A program made the translations under genes and the position numbers. DNA of 64,000 nucleotides from Cyanobacteria bacterium OH_PDB_230 (GTDB lineage: Bacteria > Cyanobacteriota > Vampirovibrionia > Gastranaerophilales > Gastranaerophilaceae), in assembly GCA_023421795.1 (NCBI GenBank), contig JAEZSO010000003.1, forward strand, positions 489,554 through 553,553, in the 5' to 3' direction. The notes beneath the pieces are model-generated. The model worked only from the letters and a program-made list of their open reading frames with translations, made no database searches and was not told the DNA's origin. Positions 35,175 through 44,344 of this stretch are shown one piece after another. Every line of letters starts with the position of its first letter. The first letter of the stretch is position 1.

Positions 35175-35843
35175 CTATACGAGCCCTTCTTTCAATGCTT
35201 TAACCGCCGCTTGTGTTCTGTCATCTACAACTAGTTTTTGTATGATGTTACAGACATGCGCTTTGGCTGTGTGTTCGCTAATACTTAATATATTTGCGAT
35301 TTCATTGTTCGATTTACCGTCTACAACAAGCTTTAAGACCTCATACTCTCTTTCTGTAAGGTTAGCATGCTGAGACCTAAACGCAGCTCTAGAAGTCTGC
35401 TTTTTAGGAATTATAGGACCATTTTTCTGTCTTAGTAGCGGCACTATTTTAGGATCAAGCCATATAGCACCTTCGTTGACGGATTTAATAATCATCATTA
35501 ATAAATCTGTGTTTATATCCTTTATGACATAGGCATATGCACCTACTGATAAGGCTTCCGTGACTTCTTCCTCCGTACAATGAGAGGTCAAAATAACTAT
35601 TTTAGTCTCCGGATTTTCATCCAAAATCCTCTTACTTGCAGCAATACCGGATATATCAGGCAAGCCTATATCCATCAAAATCACATCTGGCTTGTGTATA
35701 CGGGCTTTTTCAACCGCTTCTTTCCCCGTTTGGGCTTCCGCTATGACGCTGAAGTCTTCTGTTTCGTCGAATAAGGTCTTCATGCCTACTCTCATAAGCT
35801 TATGATCTTCGACCAACATTATATTGATTGGCGTATTTTGCAT
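35175..35843 (-). CDS. NarL/LuxR family response regulator
   Basis: 222 residues from the ATG at 35843, chosen because GGGAGAG lies directly upstream; the frame extends 36 codons further but has no start signal there. The receiver domain has E12-D13 and phospho-acceptor D58 (MDIGLPD). The LuxR-type helix-turn-helix (about 155-215) has LTEREYEVLKL and the SNNEIA recognition region. It acts as a DNA-binding transcription factor after phosphorylation. No histidine kinase is adjacent: an orphan regulator with unknown targets. Confidence 0.92.
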   Translation of the reverse strand: MQNTPINIMLVEDHKLMRVGMKTLFDETEDFSVIAEAQTGKEAVEKARIHKPDVILMDIGLPDISGIAASKRILDENPETKIVILTSHCTEEEVTEALSVGAYAYVIKDINTDLLMMIIKSVNEGAIWLDPKIVPLLRQKNGPIIPKKQTSRAAFRSQHANLTEREYEVLKLVVDGKSNNEIANILSISEHTAKAHVCNIIQKLVVDDRTQAAVKALKEGLV

Positions 35844-36139
35844 ATCTCTCTCCCACTTAAACATAATATAAATTCTGTTTCTAAATGATTCATTGCCCAC
35901 ATATCTAACAAACGTGATTGTTATTTTATTTTTAATAATTTTATTTTTCAAAAATTTTATTTGAAAATTTTTTAGATTTTTGATTTTAAATTTGAAAGAA
36001 ATATTATAGATACATTTCTTTTCGATTTATTTATTATAAGTATGTATCTATCCGAATCATAATTCACAAAACAAGATGTATCGTCAAGTAATATATCCAT
36101 AACATTTCGCCGTTCTTATTTTTAATATAGAATATATTT
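35844..36139. other. AT-rich divergent intergenic region
   Basis: The longest gap in the window (296 bp), between the response-regulator gene and the MnmC-like gene, which are read outward. It is about 80% A+T, with homopolymer-like AAATTTT runs at 35935-36000. No open frame with a start signal, tRNA or terminator was seen. TATAGA at 36126-36131 lies 8 nt before the plus-strand ATG and could be a -10 box. It probably holds both promoters. Confidence 0.5.
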
Positions 36140-37189
36140 ATGAATAATTTTTCTTACTGCAAAACAAAAGACGGGTCCGTCGGACTATACAATCATAATG
36201 TCAACGACATCTATCATTCAAGCTCAGGTGCATTTAAAGAAAGTATAGAAAAATTCATCATGCCTTCATTAATAAATGACTTTTCAAAACAGAACAATGA
36301 AATAAAAATACTGGATATCTGCTTTGGAATTGGTTATAACTCAAAAGCAGCACTCTATTTTTCTAAAAAAAACAATAAGAATGTAAAAATAAAAATAGAC
36401 GCTCTCGAAGTAAATAAAGATTTGATTTTGATTTCACCATTTATAAAAGACTCTATACCATCTTTAGATCTTAAAATATTTTTAGCAAGAGAAATTTTCA
36501 ACAATGATACCAAATCAGTAACCAAAGCTGAACAGATAATTGATAATGCCGATAGCTCATTCTTTGATCAAAAATCAATGTTTATACTCAAATATTTCAA
36601 ATATAACCAATTTTCCAGGTCTTATTTATCCTCTACTGATCAAAACCTACCGTTCTTACATAATATATATTATCAATATGTATCTAGTAGCATGAAAAAC
36701 GGCTTAAAAAACAATATTTATAGAGATTGTGTCTTTAACTATCATTCTGATGATGCTCGTAAAGCAATCTCAAGCCTAAGCGGGACTTATGACTTTATAT
36801 TTCTGGATGCATTTACTCCTCAAAAAGACCCTACTTTATGGACATTTGAATTTATTGAATTAATAAAATCAAAAATGAATAAAAATTCGATAATAGTTAC
36901 CTACTCAAACTCAACTCCTTATCGTGCTGCTTTATTAGAACTTGGATTTAATGTAGGAAAAGTACTTATAAATGAAAAACAATATGGTACTATAGCATCA
37001 ATGTCGTCTTCAAAAATATTGAATCCATTGGATTCTTTCGATAACGGTTTAACAAAAACAAAAGCAGGAATATTGTTTAGAGATCCAAATTTAAATTCCT
37101 CTAGTGATGAAATTATAAAAAGACATGAATGCGAAAAAGAAACTTCATCAAGACCGACAACTAGCAGCTACAAGAAAGGCAAGATATAG
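36140..37189 (+). CDS. MnmC-like SAM-dependent methyltransferase
   Basis: 349 residues. An SAM-binding motif I (ILDICFGIGYNS) lies near 57-68, and the MnmC/DUF752 signature FLDAFTPQKDP..WT near 230-243, followed by the Y-S-N-S/T-P-YRAAL pattern. In MnmC this domain methylates the wobble-uridine side chain of tRNA. The FAD oxidase domain of full-length MnmC is absent. About 90 residues (roughly 115-200) between the two motifs are extra. No Shine-Dalgarno is visible. Target is inferred from family only. Confidence 0.82.
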   Translation: MNNFSYCKTKDGSVGLYNHNVNDIYHSSSGAFKESIEKFIMPSLINDFSKQNNEIKILDICFGIGYNSKAALYFSKKNNKNVKIKIDALEVNKDLILISPFIKDSIPSLDLKIFLAREIFNNDTKSVTKAEQIIDNADSSFFDQKSMFILKYFKYNQFSRSYLSSTDQNLPFLHNIYYQYVSSSMKNGLKNNIYRDCVFNYHSDDARKAISSLSGTYDFIFLDAFTPQKDPTLWTFEFIELIKSKMNKNSIIVTYSNSTPYRAALLELGFNVGKVLINEKQYGTIASMSSSKILNPLDSFDNGLTKTKAGILFRDPNLNSSSDEIIKRHECEKETSSRPTTSSYKKGKI

Positions 37190-37253
37190 TTTATTATCTT
37201 TACATTCGGACTAAAAAAACAAAATTTGATAATATTTTATCGGGGATTTAATT

Positions 37254-38519
37254 ATGAAAAAATATGATGTAATAGTTATTGGTGGAGGAACTTCAGGTGT
37301 TGCAGCTGCTTATATGGCCGCAAAACTTGGACTAAAAGCTCTTGTTGCGGAAAAGGCTATTCACCTGGGTGGGACTATGACATCAGGGCTTGTTACGCCA
37401 GTTATGAAAACTGAAATGCTTGATATAAATAATACTTTTTTCAATGATTTAATTGAAACAGCAAAAGAATATAACGCCCAACTTACTTACTCGGACGGCA
37501 ATCCTGGATGGTTCAACCCGGAACTTTTAAAAATCGTACTAGACAAAATGCTTGTCTCAGTAAATTGTGATGTCTTATATAGCACTGAATTTGAATCAGC
37601 TGCTAAAAAAAATAGCTATTATGAAGTAAATTTAAAATCAGAAACATTATCGATACAATACGAAACGAAATATCTTGTAGACGCGAGCGGTTTTGGATTT
37701 GTTGCAAAAAATTTAAGTTGTAATTTTTTGGATTCAGAATCTTTTTCTCAAGCTACGACTTTGCGGTTCATAATGTCTAATGTTAAGCTTGATATCTTTG
37801 AAGAATGGATTACTAAACTTGATTCTAATCGAAACATTACTACGAGCACCTGTATTGATGGCTCGATACACTTATCCACCGCTTATACCTGGGATACAAA
37901 CAAGGAATGGGCTTTAAGGCCTGTGTTCAAAGAAGCTATAGCTAACGGAGACCTTCTCGAAGAGGATTCGTCGTATTTTCAGATATTTACTATACCTAGA
38001 ATGCCTACGGCTGTTGCGTTTAACTGCCCTAGAATCCTTATAGACTCAGAACAAGCAATAGATAAAGAATGCCTAACAACAAAACTGCTTATAAAAGGCA
38101 GGGAGCAAATCTACAGGCTATCTAGGTTCTGTAACAAATATTTGCCTGGTTTTGAGAACGCATACATCTCTAATATTGCTGATATGCTTGGAATTAGAGA
38201 ATCTGGCCGCGTCGAAGGGCAATATATATATGATATTAATGACATGGTGAAAGGTAAAACCTTTGATAACATTGCTTTAAGTACAAATTATCCTATAGAC
38301 ATCCACTCTAAAAGTAAGAATTCAAGCACTTTAGAATTTGGGCACGGTAATTATTTCCTTCCTATTGAGTCACTTATTTCCAAAAAATATGATGACTTAT
38401 ACATAGTCGGAAGACACCTAAGCGCGACGTTCAAAGCACAAGGAGCTCTACGGACACAATCAAGTTGCTTCTCGATGGGAGAAGCTGTTGCTAGACATAT
38501 AAAAAGCAGACTAGTCTAA
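37254..38519 (+). CDS. FAD-dependent oxidoreductase (FAD_oxidored family)
   Basis: 421 residues. The N-terminal dinucleotide-binding GGGTSGVAAAYMAAKLG (about 10-26) is followed by GGTMTSGLVTP, a pattern of the FAD_oxidored (PF12831-like) family rather than the DAO family. The C-terminal region has GRHLSATFKAQGALR.Q, the second FAD contact. Substrate unknown. It lies 64 bp after the MnmC-like gene on the same strand. Its stop overlaps the convergent DprA-like gene by 9 bp. Confidence 0.85.
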   Translation: MKKYDVIVIGGGTSGVAAAYMAAKLGLKALVAEKAIHLGGTMTSGLVTPVMKTEMLDINNTFFNDLIETAKEYNAQLTYSDGNPGWFNPELLKIVLDKMLVSVNCDVLYSTEFESAAKKNSYYEVNLKSETLSIQYETKYLVDASGFGFVAKNLSCNFLDSESFSQATTLRFIMSNVKLDIFEEWITKLDSNRNITTSTCIDGSIHLSTAYTWDTNKEWALRPVFKEAIANGDLLEEDSSYFQIFTIPRMPTAVAFNCPRILIDSEQAIDKECLTTKLLIKGREQIYRLSRFCNKYLPGFENAYISNIADMLGIRESGRVEGQYIYDINDMVKGKTFDNIALSTNYPIDIHSKSKNSSTLEFGHGNYFLPIESLISKKYDDLYIVGRHLSATFKAQGALRTQSSCFSMGEAVARHIKSRLV

Positions 38520-39071
38520 ATAGAACGACGTAACTACTTTATGAGAGCCTTCTGCGTACTCAATAGCTTTATGTAAAGTACCTGAAGTGTGTGATAAGAA
38601 ACAGATTAGCTGTTGACACTCATCAATAATCTCTCTGTTACAAATTCTACTAGCATCGGCTAATGTCATCATTGCTCTATCGGCATGTTCGATGATATTA
38701 GGAACGCCAATAAGCTGATCCTGAACGTCTGAAGGCTGTTGCCCTATTGTTTGAGGCAAAATAACTCTTAATTTTTCAGGATTGGATTTCATCGCACCTC
38801 TAATGGCTGCTGCGTTTGTACCGCTAGAACCGCCACTTGTTATTATTGTATTACCTTGAGTTACCAATGCCGTTGCTAAAACTTCAATTACTTGCTGGTG
38901 TGTAATTGGTAAATTACGACTGCCAATAATTGCTATTTTTTTAGCTGATTGTTGGATTGTTGCTAATTCCATAGCTAATTCATCGATGGTATTTGCATCT
39001 GCTTGGTCTACTGTATCTAAATCATCGATTGGAACCATAATCGATTGTTCGCTTTTCTTTTCGTCTGACAT
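38511..39071 (-). CDS. DprA-like recombination-mediator protein A
   Basis: 186 residues. From about 41 on it is a compact Rossmann-like fold with IAIIGSRNLP, then TSGGSSGTNAAAIRGA and QTIGQQP, related to DprA/LOG proteins but lacking DprA's other domains. Annotated in Cyanobacteria as DNA recombination-mediator protein A. The N-terminal 40 residues are acidic and probably flexible. Its exact biochemical role is not established. dprA itself is 4 kb away. Confidence 0.8.
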   Translation of the reverse strand: MSDEKKSEQSIMVPIDDLDTVDQADANTIDELAMELATIQQSAKKIAIIGSRNLPITHQQVIEVLATALVTQGNTIITSGGSSGTNAAAIRGAMKSNPEKLRVILPQTIGQQPSDVQDQLIGVPNIIEHADRAMMTLADASRICNREIIDECQQLICFLSHTSGTLHKAIEYAEGSHKVVTSFYLD

Positions 39072-39159
39072 TCTTTAACCCTAAATTACATAATAACTTT
39101 AATAAAAATCTTTTTTCTAATATAATAATAATAACATAAATTTTAAAAAATAAAAGTGT

Positions 39160-41598
39160 ATGAAGAACATTTTAGACGGACTAAACAGGGAGCAGAGAGA
39201 AGCAGTTACCGAAAAATTCGGTACACTCTTAGTTTTGGCTGGCGCTGGTTGCGGTAAAACAAAGGTTTTGACCACGAGAATAGCCAACTTGGTTAATTCA
39301 GGAGTCTCTCCTTACGAGATTTTAGCGGTTACTTTCACAAACAAAGCGGCAAAAGAAATGGTAGAGAGACTTTCTCATATGGTTGGCGAAGAAAAAGCTA
39401 AGAAAATGTGGGTTGGAACCTTCCACAGCATTGCAGGGCGCATTTTAAGAACAGATGTAGAAAATTATACAGATGAAAATGGACAAAAAATTCAAAAATC
39501 ATTTGTAATCTATGATGAAACAGACTCACTTGCTGTTATAAAAAATGCCTTAAAGACTCTAAAATTAGACGAAAAGGTTTATCAGCCAAAGCTAATCAAA
39601 ACGGTCATCTCTAACGCCAAGAACAAGATGCAAAACGCATATGCGTTTGCAACACGTGCAAGAGATTATAGAACAGAAAAATATGCCGAAGTATACACAG
39701 AATATCAAAAACAGCTGTGCTTAAATAATGCCCTTGATTTTGATGACATGTTAATGCTGACTGTCAAATTATTAGAACAATCTACAGAAACAAGAGAAAA
39801 GTATCATAATAGGTTCAAACACATACTGGTAGACGAATTCCAAGATACGAACATAAGCCAATATCAGTTGATTAATTTTATTTATACAAATAATAAACCT
39901 GAAGAAAACCTTACCGGAAGAAGCCTTTGTGTTGTGGGTGATGTCGACCAGTCTATTTACAGTTGGAGAGGTGCTGACTATAAGATTATCTTAAACTTTC
40001 AGTCTGAATTCTCTAAAACCAAACTCGTAAAACTAGAACAAAACTACCGTTCCGTAGAAACGATTTTAACGGCTGCAAATGCAATAATTACAAACAATAC
40101 ACAAAGATTGAGCAAAAACCTTTACTCAAACCTTGGAAAAGGCGAGAAAATAAACATTCAAGAATGTCATGACGAAGGAGATGAAGCTAATTTTATAATC
40201 AGGAATATAAGACAACTGTCAAACAAATCATCACTTAATGACATTGCCGTTTTATATAGAACAAATTCACAATCAAGGGCGATAGAAGAAGCCTGTATAG
40301 CCGCAGGAATCCCTTACAAAATAGTCGGAGGGCTAAAGTTCTATGACAGGAAAGAAATTAAAGATATAATCGCTTATCTAAAACTTATTTATAATCCTAG
40401 TGATTCTCAGAGTTTAAGAAGAATTATAAACGTCCCAAAAAGAAGTATAGGACCGACAACCGTAGCCAAAATCCTCGAAATAGCTACAGGACAAGAAACA
40501 TCGATGTATAATATACTTCTAAATATAGATGAATTCGATGATTTTAACCAAGGAACAAAGACAAAGCTCAAGTCATTTGTAGAGTTAATAGAAAAATTCA
40601 GACGCAATATGGCAACGCTTAAATTGTCTGAATATATAGCATATTTACTTGAAGAATCTGGATATTTGGTCGAATTAAAAGCTGAAGATTCAGTTGATGC
40701 AGAGACAAGAATCGAAAATTTACAGGAATTAATCAACGTAGCACAAGAATTTGAGCCGCAAGAAGAAGGAAACGAGTTGGGAGAGTTTCTCGCACAGGTT
40801 TCCCTTGTAAGCGATCTCGATGAATACGTAGAAGAGTCTGCTTCATTGACGTTGATGACACTTCACAGTGCAAAAGGTCTTGAATTCGACAACGTGTTTT
40901 TGTCTGGTCTTGAAGAAGGCATTTTCCCTCATAATCGCTCTTTAAACAGCCTTACAGAAATGGAAGAAGAAAGAAGACTTATGTATGTTGGGGTTACGAG
41001 GGCCAAGAAAAATTTATTCATATCATATGCAAAAAGAAGACAGATGTGGGGAGAATACAGATACTACAACCCAAGCCGCTTCTTAATAGAAATCCCTGAT
41101 GAGGTTACGAATAAAGAAGGCCCGTCAGATGTAGGTTCTTCTCATACAAGTACCTTCAAAAGTGCTGTCAATAAAATCAAGTCTCAGTCTGTCGTTGAGA
41201 CACCAAGCGGGAAGATAGCCCCTACCAATTCCTTCGGAAAAGGCTTTGTAGCACCTCAAAAAAGAGCAATAGTTGTCAAAAATAAGGCTAATCAAGTCAA
41301 AAAAGAAGAACAAGCGGTTGAAGATGATAAAAAAATAAAGAAAATGTTTGAAGATAGTCCATTGAAGAAAATGCTTGAAGAAAAAAAAGCAAAAGAACAA
41401 GCTTTGAGCCAACAACAAAATTCTACTCAAACAAAGCCCAATTTTTCCTCAGGAGACAGAGTGTTTCACGCTAAATTCGGGCTCGGTCACATTAAAGAAA
41501 TCAGAGAAGTAGCCGGTTCCGAAATGTATATTATAGATTTTGGAACACAAGGGCAGAAAGCTTTGGATGCAAGCTTTGCGAATTTAAAAAAGTTTTAA
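39160..41598 (+). CDS. pcrA: UvrD/PcrA-type DNA helicase
   Basis: Superfamily 1A 3'-5' helicase used in excision repair and replication-fork maintenance. 812 residues. Walker A LAGAGCGKT (about 27-35), VDEFQDTN near 224, QNYRS, TLHSAKGLEF near 568, and VTRAKK near 613 are all present. The last 50 residues form the Tudor-like domain of PcrA/UvrD that contacts RNA polymerase (GDRVFHAKFGLGHI). A TATAAT at 39121 is a possible -10. Confidence 0.95.
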   Translation: MKNILDGLNREQREAVTEKFGTLLVLAGAGCGKTKVLTTRIANLVNSGVSPYEILAVTFTNKAAKEMVERLSHMVGEEKAKKMWVGTFHSIAGRILRTDVENYTDENGQKIQKSFVIYDETDSLAVIKNALKTLKLDEKVYQPKLIKTVISNAKNKMQNAYAFATRARDYRTEKYAEVYTEYQKQLCLNNALDFDDMLMLTVKLLEQSTETREKYHNRFKHILVDEFQDTNISQYQLINFIYTNNKPEENLTGRSLCVVGDVDQSIYSWRGADYKIILNFQSEFSKTKLVKLEQNYRSVETILTAANAIITNNTQRLSKNLYSNLGKGEKINIQECHDEGDEANFIIRNIRQLSNKSSLNDIAVLYRTNSQSRAIEEACIAAGIPYKIVGGLKFYDRKEIKDIIAYLKLIYNPSDSQSLRRIINVPKRSIGPTTVAKILEIATGQETSMYNILLNIDEFDDFNQGTKTKLKSFVELIEKFRRNMATLKLSEYIAYLLEESGYLVELKAEDSVDAETRIENLQELINVAQEFEPQEEGNELGEFLAQVSLVSDLDEYVEESASLTLMTLHSAKGLEFDNVFLSGLEEGIFPHNRSLNSLTEMEEERRLMYVGVTRAKKNLFISYAKRRQMWGEYRYYNPSRFLIEIPDEVTNKEGPSDVGSSHTSTFKSAVNKIKSQSVVETPSGKIAPTNSFGKGFVAPQKRAIVVKNKANQVKKEEQAVEDDKKIKKMFEDSPLKKMLEEKKAKEQALSQQQNSTQTKPNFSSGDRVFHAKFGLGHIKEIREVAGSEMYIIDFGTQGQKALDASFANLKKF

Positions 41599-41599
41599 C

Positions 41600-42355
41600 C
41601 TACTGTTTAAAGAGTTCATAAAAAACAATGCTTGCTGCTACAGATAAATTTAATGATTCCACTGTTTTATTTATAGGAATAATATAATTGTAATCGGCTA
41701 TCTCAGTTAAATCCGGTGTTAAACCGCTTGCTTCAGAGCCTAACATTATTATTTTTTGCTTATTTTTATTTTGGGATGAAAAATTATATGAAGGCTTACC
41801 TGTTAAGGCTGTAGAAATCAGCTCAAAGCCATCGAATGCTGATTTAAGCTCTTCTATGCTTGATAATTTTATTGTCGGTATCTTGAAAAAGTTTCCCGCG
41901 GCTGAACGAATAACTTTTGAGTTGTACAAATCAACAGTGTCTCCATAAAGAATCAAAGCATCAATGTCAAAGGCTGCTGCGCTTCTTATTATGGTGCCTA
42001 AATTACCTGCATCTTTTATATTTTCAAGTAGTGCAACATTGTGGGTGGAAGAAAGCATATTTATATCAATTTGGGGCTTTTGGGCTACAGTTACAATTGA
42101 AGCCGGTGAATCAGTGGATGAGAGCTTTTTCATTACTGCCTCATTACAGATATTCAACTTAGGGATATTTTTATACTTATCCAAGCTGCTTTCACATACA
42201 AAAACATCTTCTATAACAACGCCAGCAGCTATTATTTCTTCAAAAGGCTTTTCACCCTCGACACTAAATAAATCACTTGTTTCGCGGTATTTTTTTTGAT
42301 GCAATTTTGAATAATCTTTGATTTTATTGTTTGTAACGCTAGTTATCTTATTCAC
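41600..42355 (-). CDS. TrmH/SpoU family RNA 2'-O-methyltransferase
   Basis: 251 residues: an N-terminal L30e-like substrate-binding domain (about 1-90) and the SPOUT knot domain with the three SpoU motifs, NIKDAGNLGTIIRSAAA, MLGSEASGL and IPINKTVESLNLSVA. It methylates a ribose 2'-OH in rRNA or tRNA; the target nucleotide cannot be read from sequence. It ends 2 bp from the pcrA stop and overlaps the aminopeptidase gene by 8 bp. Confidence 0.92.
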   Translation of the reverse strand: MNKITSVTNNKIKDYSKLHQKKYRETSDLFSVEGEKPFEEIIAAGVVIEDVFVCESSLDKYKNIPKLNICNEAVMKKLSSTDSPASIVTVAQKPQIDINMLSSTHNVALLENIKDAGNLGTIIRSAAAFDIDALILYGDTVDLYNSKVIRSAAGNFFKIPTIKLSSIEELKSAFDGFELISTALTGKPSYNFSSQNKNKQKIIMLGSEASGLTPDLTEIADYNYIIPINKTVESLNLSVAASIVFYELFKQ

Positions 42356-43997
42356 TTTGTTCCTGCCACTCTTCTAGCCATTTTTTTTCATCATCATTCA
42401 ACATAGTGTATTCAACCAGTTTTTTTTCAAATTTAAATTTAGAAAATGAGTTGAGTTTAATTCTATCAGTCTTGTCTTCAACGTAGACAGTATTCTCAAG
42501 ACGCACCCCGCCACAGTTTTCTTTGTAGCAACCAGGTTCAATAGTAAAAACTGTCTTTTTTAATATTGGAGTTTTTGAAAAGTCAGATGGTCCAATGTAT
42601 GGCGGTGACTCATGGACTGAAATCCCAACTCCATGACCTGTACTGTGAGAAAAATTAAATCCTTCATCTTTGTTTTTGTTTATAATATCTCTCGCGATTT
42701 CATCTATTTCAAAATATGTGGAGTCAATGTTATAAGAGTTTTTATAAGCATTTAAAAAAGCTTTTAAGACCATGGTGTAAACTTTTTTTTGCTCAAAAGA
42801 AGGGTTTCCTTTTACAAAGGTTCTTGTAATATCTGTAGCATAGCCACCATCAAAATATGCACCACAATCCACCAAAAGAAAATCACCATCTTGGACAAGT
42901 TTATTTTTTGAGGGATCAGAATAGTGGACTATTGAAGAGTTTGAGCCTGAAGCTATGATAGGCTTAAAACTTAATGCTGTCGCTTTGTTATCAAAAAAAC
43001 TTTTTTGCAAGGCTTCATAATAATCAAGCTCTGAGTATATTTTCTCTGAGTTAATCATCTCTGATATAACATTCAATGCCTTATCTGTTTGTGAAAAAGC
43101 ATATTTGAAGTGTTGAATTTCAGCATCATTTTTAACAGTTTTAACAGTGCTTAAATTGCTGTCGTGTATTTCATTAGAGTGATCTATCAACAAATAATCT
43201 TGCATAGAAATGGATTTTTTATCTATATAAATGTTTTTATTTTTATGACTTGCAACATAAAAATCGAAGTCGGCAAGTTTTCTTGTTCTGAAGCTTTCAC
43301 CCATAAACCCAATTTTAAAATCAGTGAAAAGTATCGCTTTATCTTTCTGAATTACTAATTTAGCCGGATATGTTGCTGAAAAAGGAAGGCAAAAAGATCT
43401 TTTATTTGTAAAATAAGCGACATCTTCAAGCGAGGTTACAACATAAATGTCATTTTCTATCATTTTGTCTGAAACTAAAGCATATTTTTCATCAGAAGAA
43501 TATTTAGTTATCTCTATAGGTACGGAGACAATTTCAGGGCACATATCAGCAGCAGGCGGTAAATCGGCAAATTCAAAAACAGGATCGTATCCAAGATATT
43601 CGACTTTAGAACTGTATTTTTTTAGTTCTTCTTCTAAAGAATTGACAAAAGAATACGGATTTTTGCTGGCCACTATCAACAACTTCGCATTTTCACCCAC
43701 AGCTCCTACCAGAGATTTCAAATATGACTGTCCAAGTTGAAGCTTGACAACGCTTACAACATTTTTATCGACCTCGTTGTCGGCTTGTTCATGGTATCTG
43801 CCGTCTACAAACAAATATATTTTATCTTTTGTGACAAGAGCATCACCAGTACTGCCAGAGAAGCCTGTCAGGATATATCTTGCATTTGTGCTCAACTGAT
43901 TGTACTCCAACAAAAATTCGTTTGTAGAATTAACAAGCAGAGCATCAGATTGAGTGCTGGCTAAAAGCTGACGAAGTTTTAAAACTAAATCGTTCAT
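42348..43997 (-). CDS. Xaa-Pro aminopeptidase (M24B)
   Basis: Removes N-terminal residues preceding proline. 549 residues, with two creatinase-like N-terminal domains and a pita-bread catalytic domain. The metal ligands are visible: D in LVDCGAYFDGG, D in YATDITRTF, H in GHGVGISVHE, E in TIEPGC and E in GVRLENTV. Read after the parvulin gene with a TAATG overlap, and it overlaps the RNA methyltransferase gene by 8 bp, making a three-gene operon. No signal peptide, so cytoplasmic. Confidence 0.93.
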   Translation of the reverse strand: MNDLVLKLRQLLASTQSDALLVNSTNEFLLEYNQLSTNARYILTGFSGSTGDALVTKDKIYLFVDGRYHEQADNEVDKNVVSVVKLQLGQSYLKSLVGAVGENAKLLIVASKNPYSFVNSLEEELKKYSSKVEYLGYDPVFEFADLPPAADMCPEIVSVPIEITKYSSDEKYALVSDKMIENDIYVVTSLEDVAYFTNKRSFCLPFSATYPAKLVIQKDKAILFTDFKIGFMGESFRTRKLADFDFYVASHKNKNIYIDKKSISMQDYLLIDHSNEIHDSNLSTVKTVKNDAEIQHFKYAFSQTDKALNVISEMINSEKIYSELDYYEALQKSFFDNKATALSFKPIIASGSNSSIVHYSDPSKNKLVQDGDFLLVDCGAYFDGGYATDITRTFVKGNPSFEQKKVYTMVLKAFLNAYKNSYNIDSTYFEIDEIARDIINKNKDEGFNFSHSTGHGVGISVHESPPYIGPSDFSKTPILKKTVFTIEPGCYKENCGGVRLENTVYVEDKTDRIKLNSFSKFKFEKKLVEYTMLNDDEKKWLEEWQEQSE

Positions 43998-44281
43998 TAG
44001 TCCTTTTTATCTGTTAAATAAATTAAATGGTAACCGAAACCTGTTTTAATTGGTTCAGAGATTTCACCAACTTCCATAGAGAAAGCTGCATCTTCAAATT
44101 CTCTAACCATTTGACCTTTAGAAAAGTAACCTAAATCTCCACCGTTAGCTCCTGAAGGACAAAGTGACACTTCAGCAGCTGCTTGAGCAAAATCTTTTCC
44201 TGCTAATATTTCTTCTTTTATTTTAATAGCTTCTTCTTCAGTTTTTACTAACAAATGGCTCGCTTTTACTAATGTTGACAT
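43997..44281 (-). CDS. Parvulin-type peptidyl-prolyl isomerase
   Basis: 94 residues, a single free-standing rotamase domain without a signal peptide or membrane anchor. ASHLLV at the start, GGDLGYFSKGQMV.EFE.AAF in the middle, and GYHLIYL at the end are the parvulin hallmarks. Shine-Dalgarno AGGAGT. It resembles E. coli PpiC in size. It heads the operon with the Xaa-Pro aminopeptidase, a sensible pairing since both act at prolines. Confidence 0.93.
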   Translation of the reverse strand: MSTLVKASHLLVKTEEEAIKIKEEILAGKDFAQAAAEVSLCPSGANGGDLGYFSKGQMVREFEDAAFSMEVGEISEPIKTGFGYHLIYLTDKKD

Positions 44282-44331
44282 AATTACTCCTAATAAATTT
44301 AACTTTTTTAGTATAACATATATTTTTTAAG

Positions 44332-44337
44332 TATAAT
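44332..44337 (+). promoter_or_regulatory. -10 box 7 nt before the miaB start codon
   Basis: TATAAT, seven bases, then the miaB ATG at 44345; the intervening and upstream bases hold no Shine-Dalgarno. A transcript starting 7-8 nt downstream would begin at the ATG itself. No convincing -35 hexamer. Confidence 0.5.
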
Positions 44338-44344
44338 AATTAGT

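Noticed and set aside
36140..38519. A frameshifted full-length MnmC
   Set aside because: The two genes are separated by 64 bp with their own start and stop, and the FAD protein is not of the DAO type found in MnmC.
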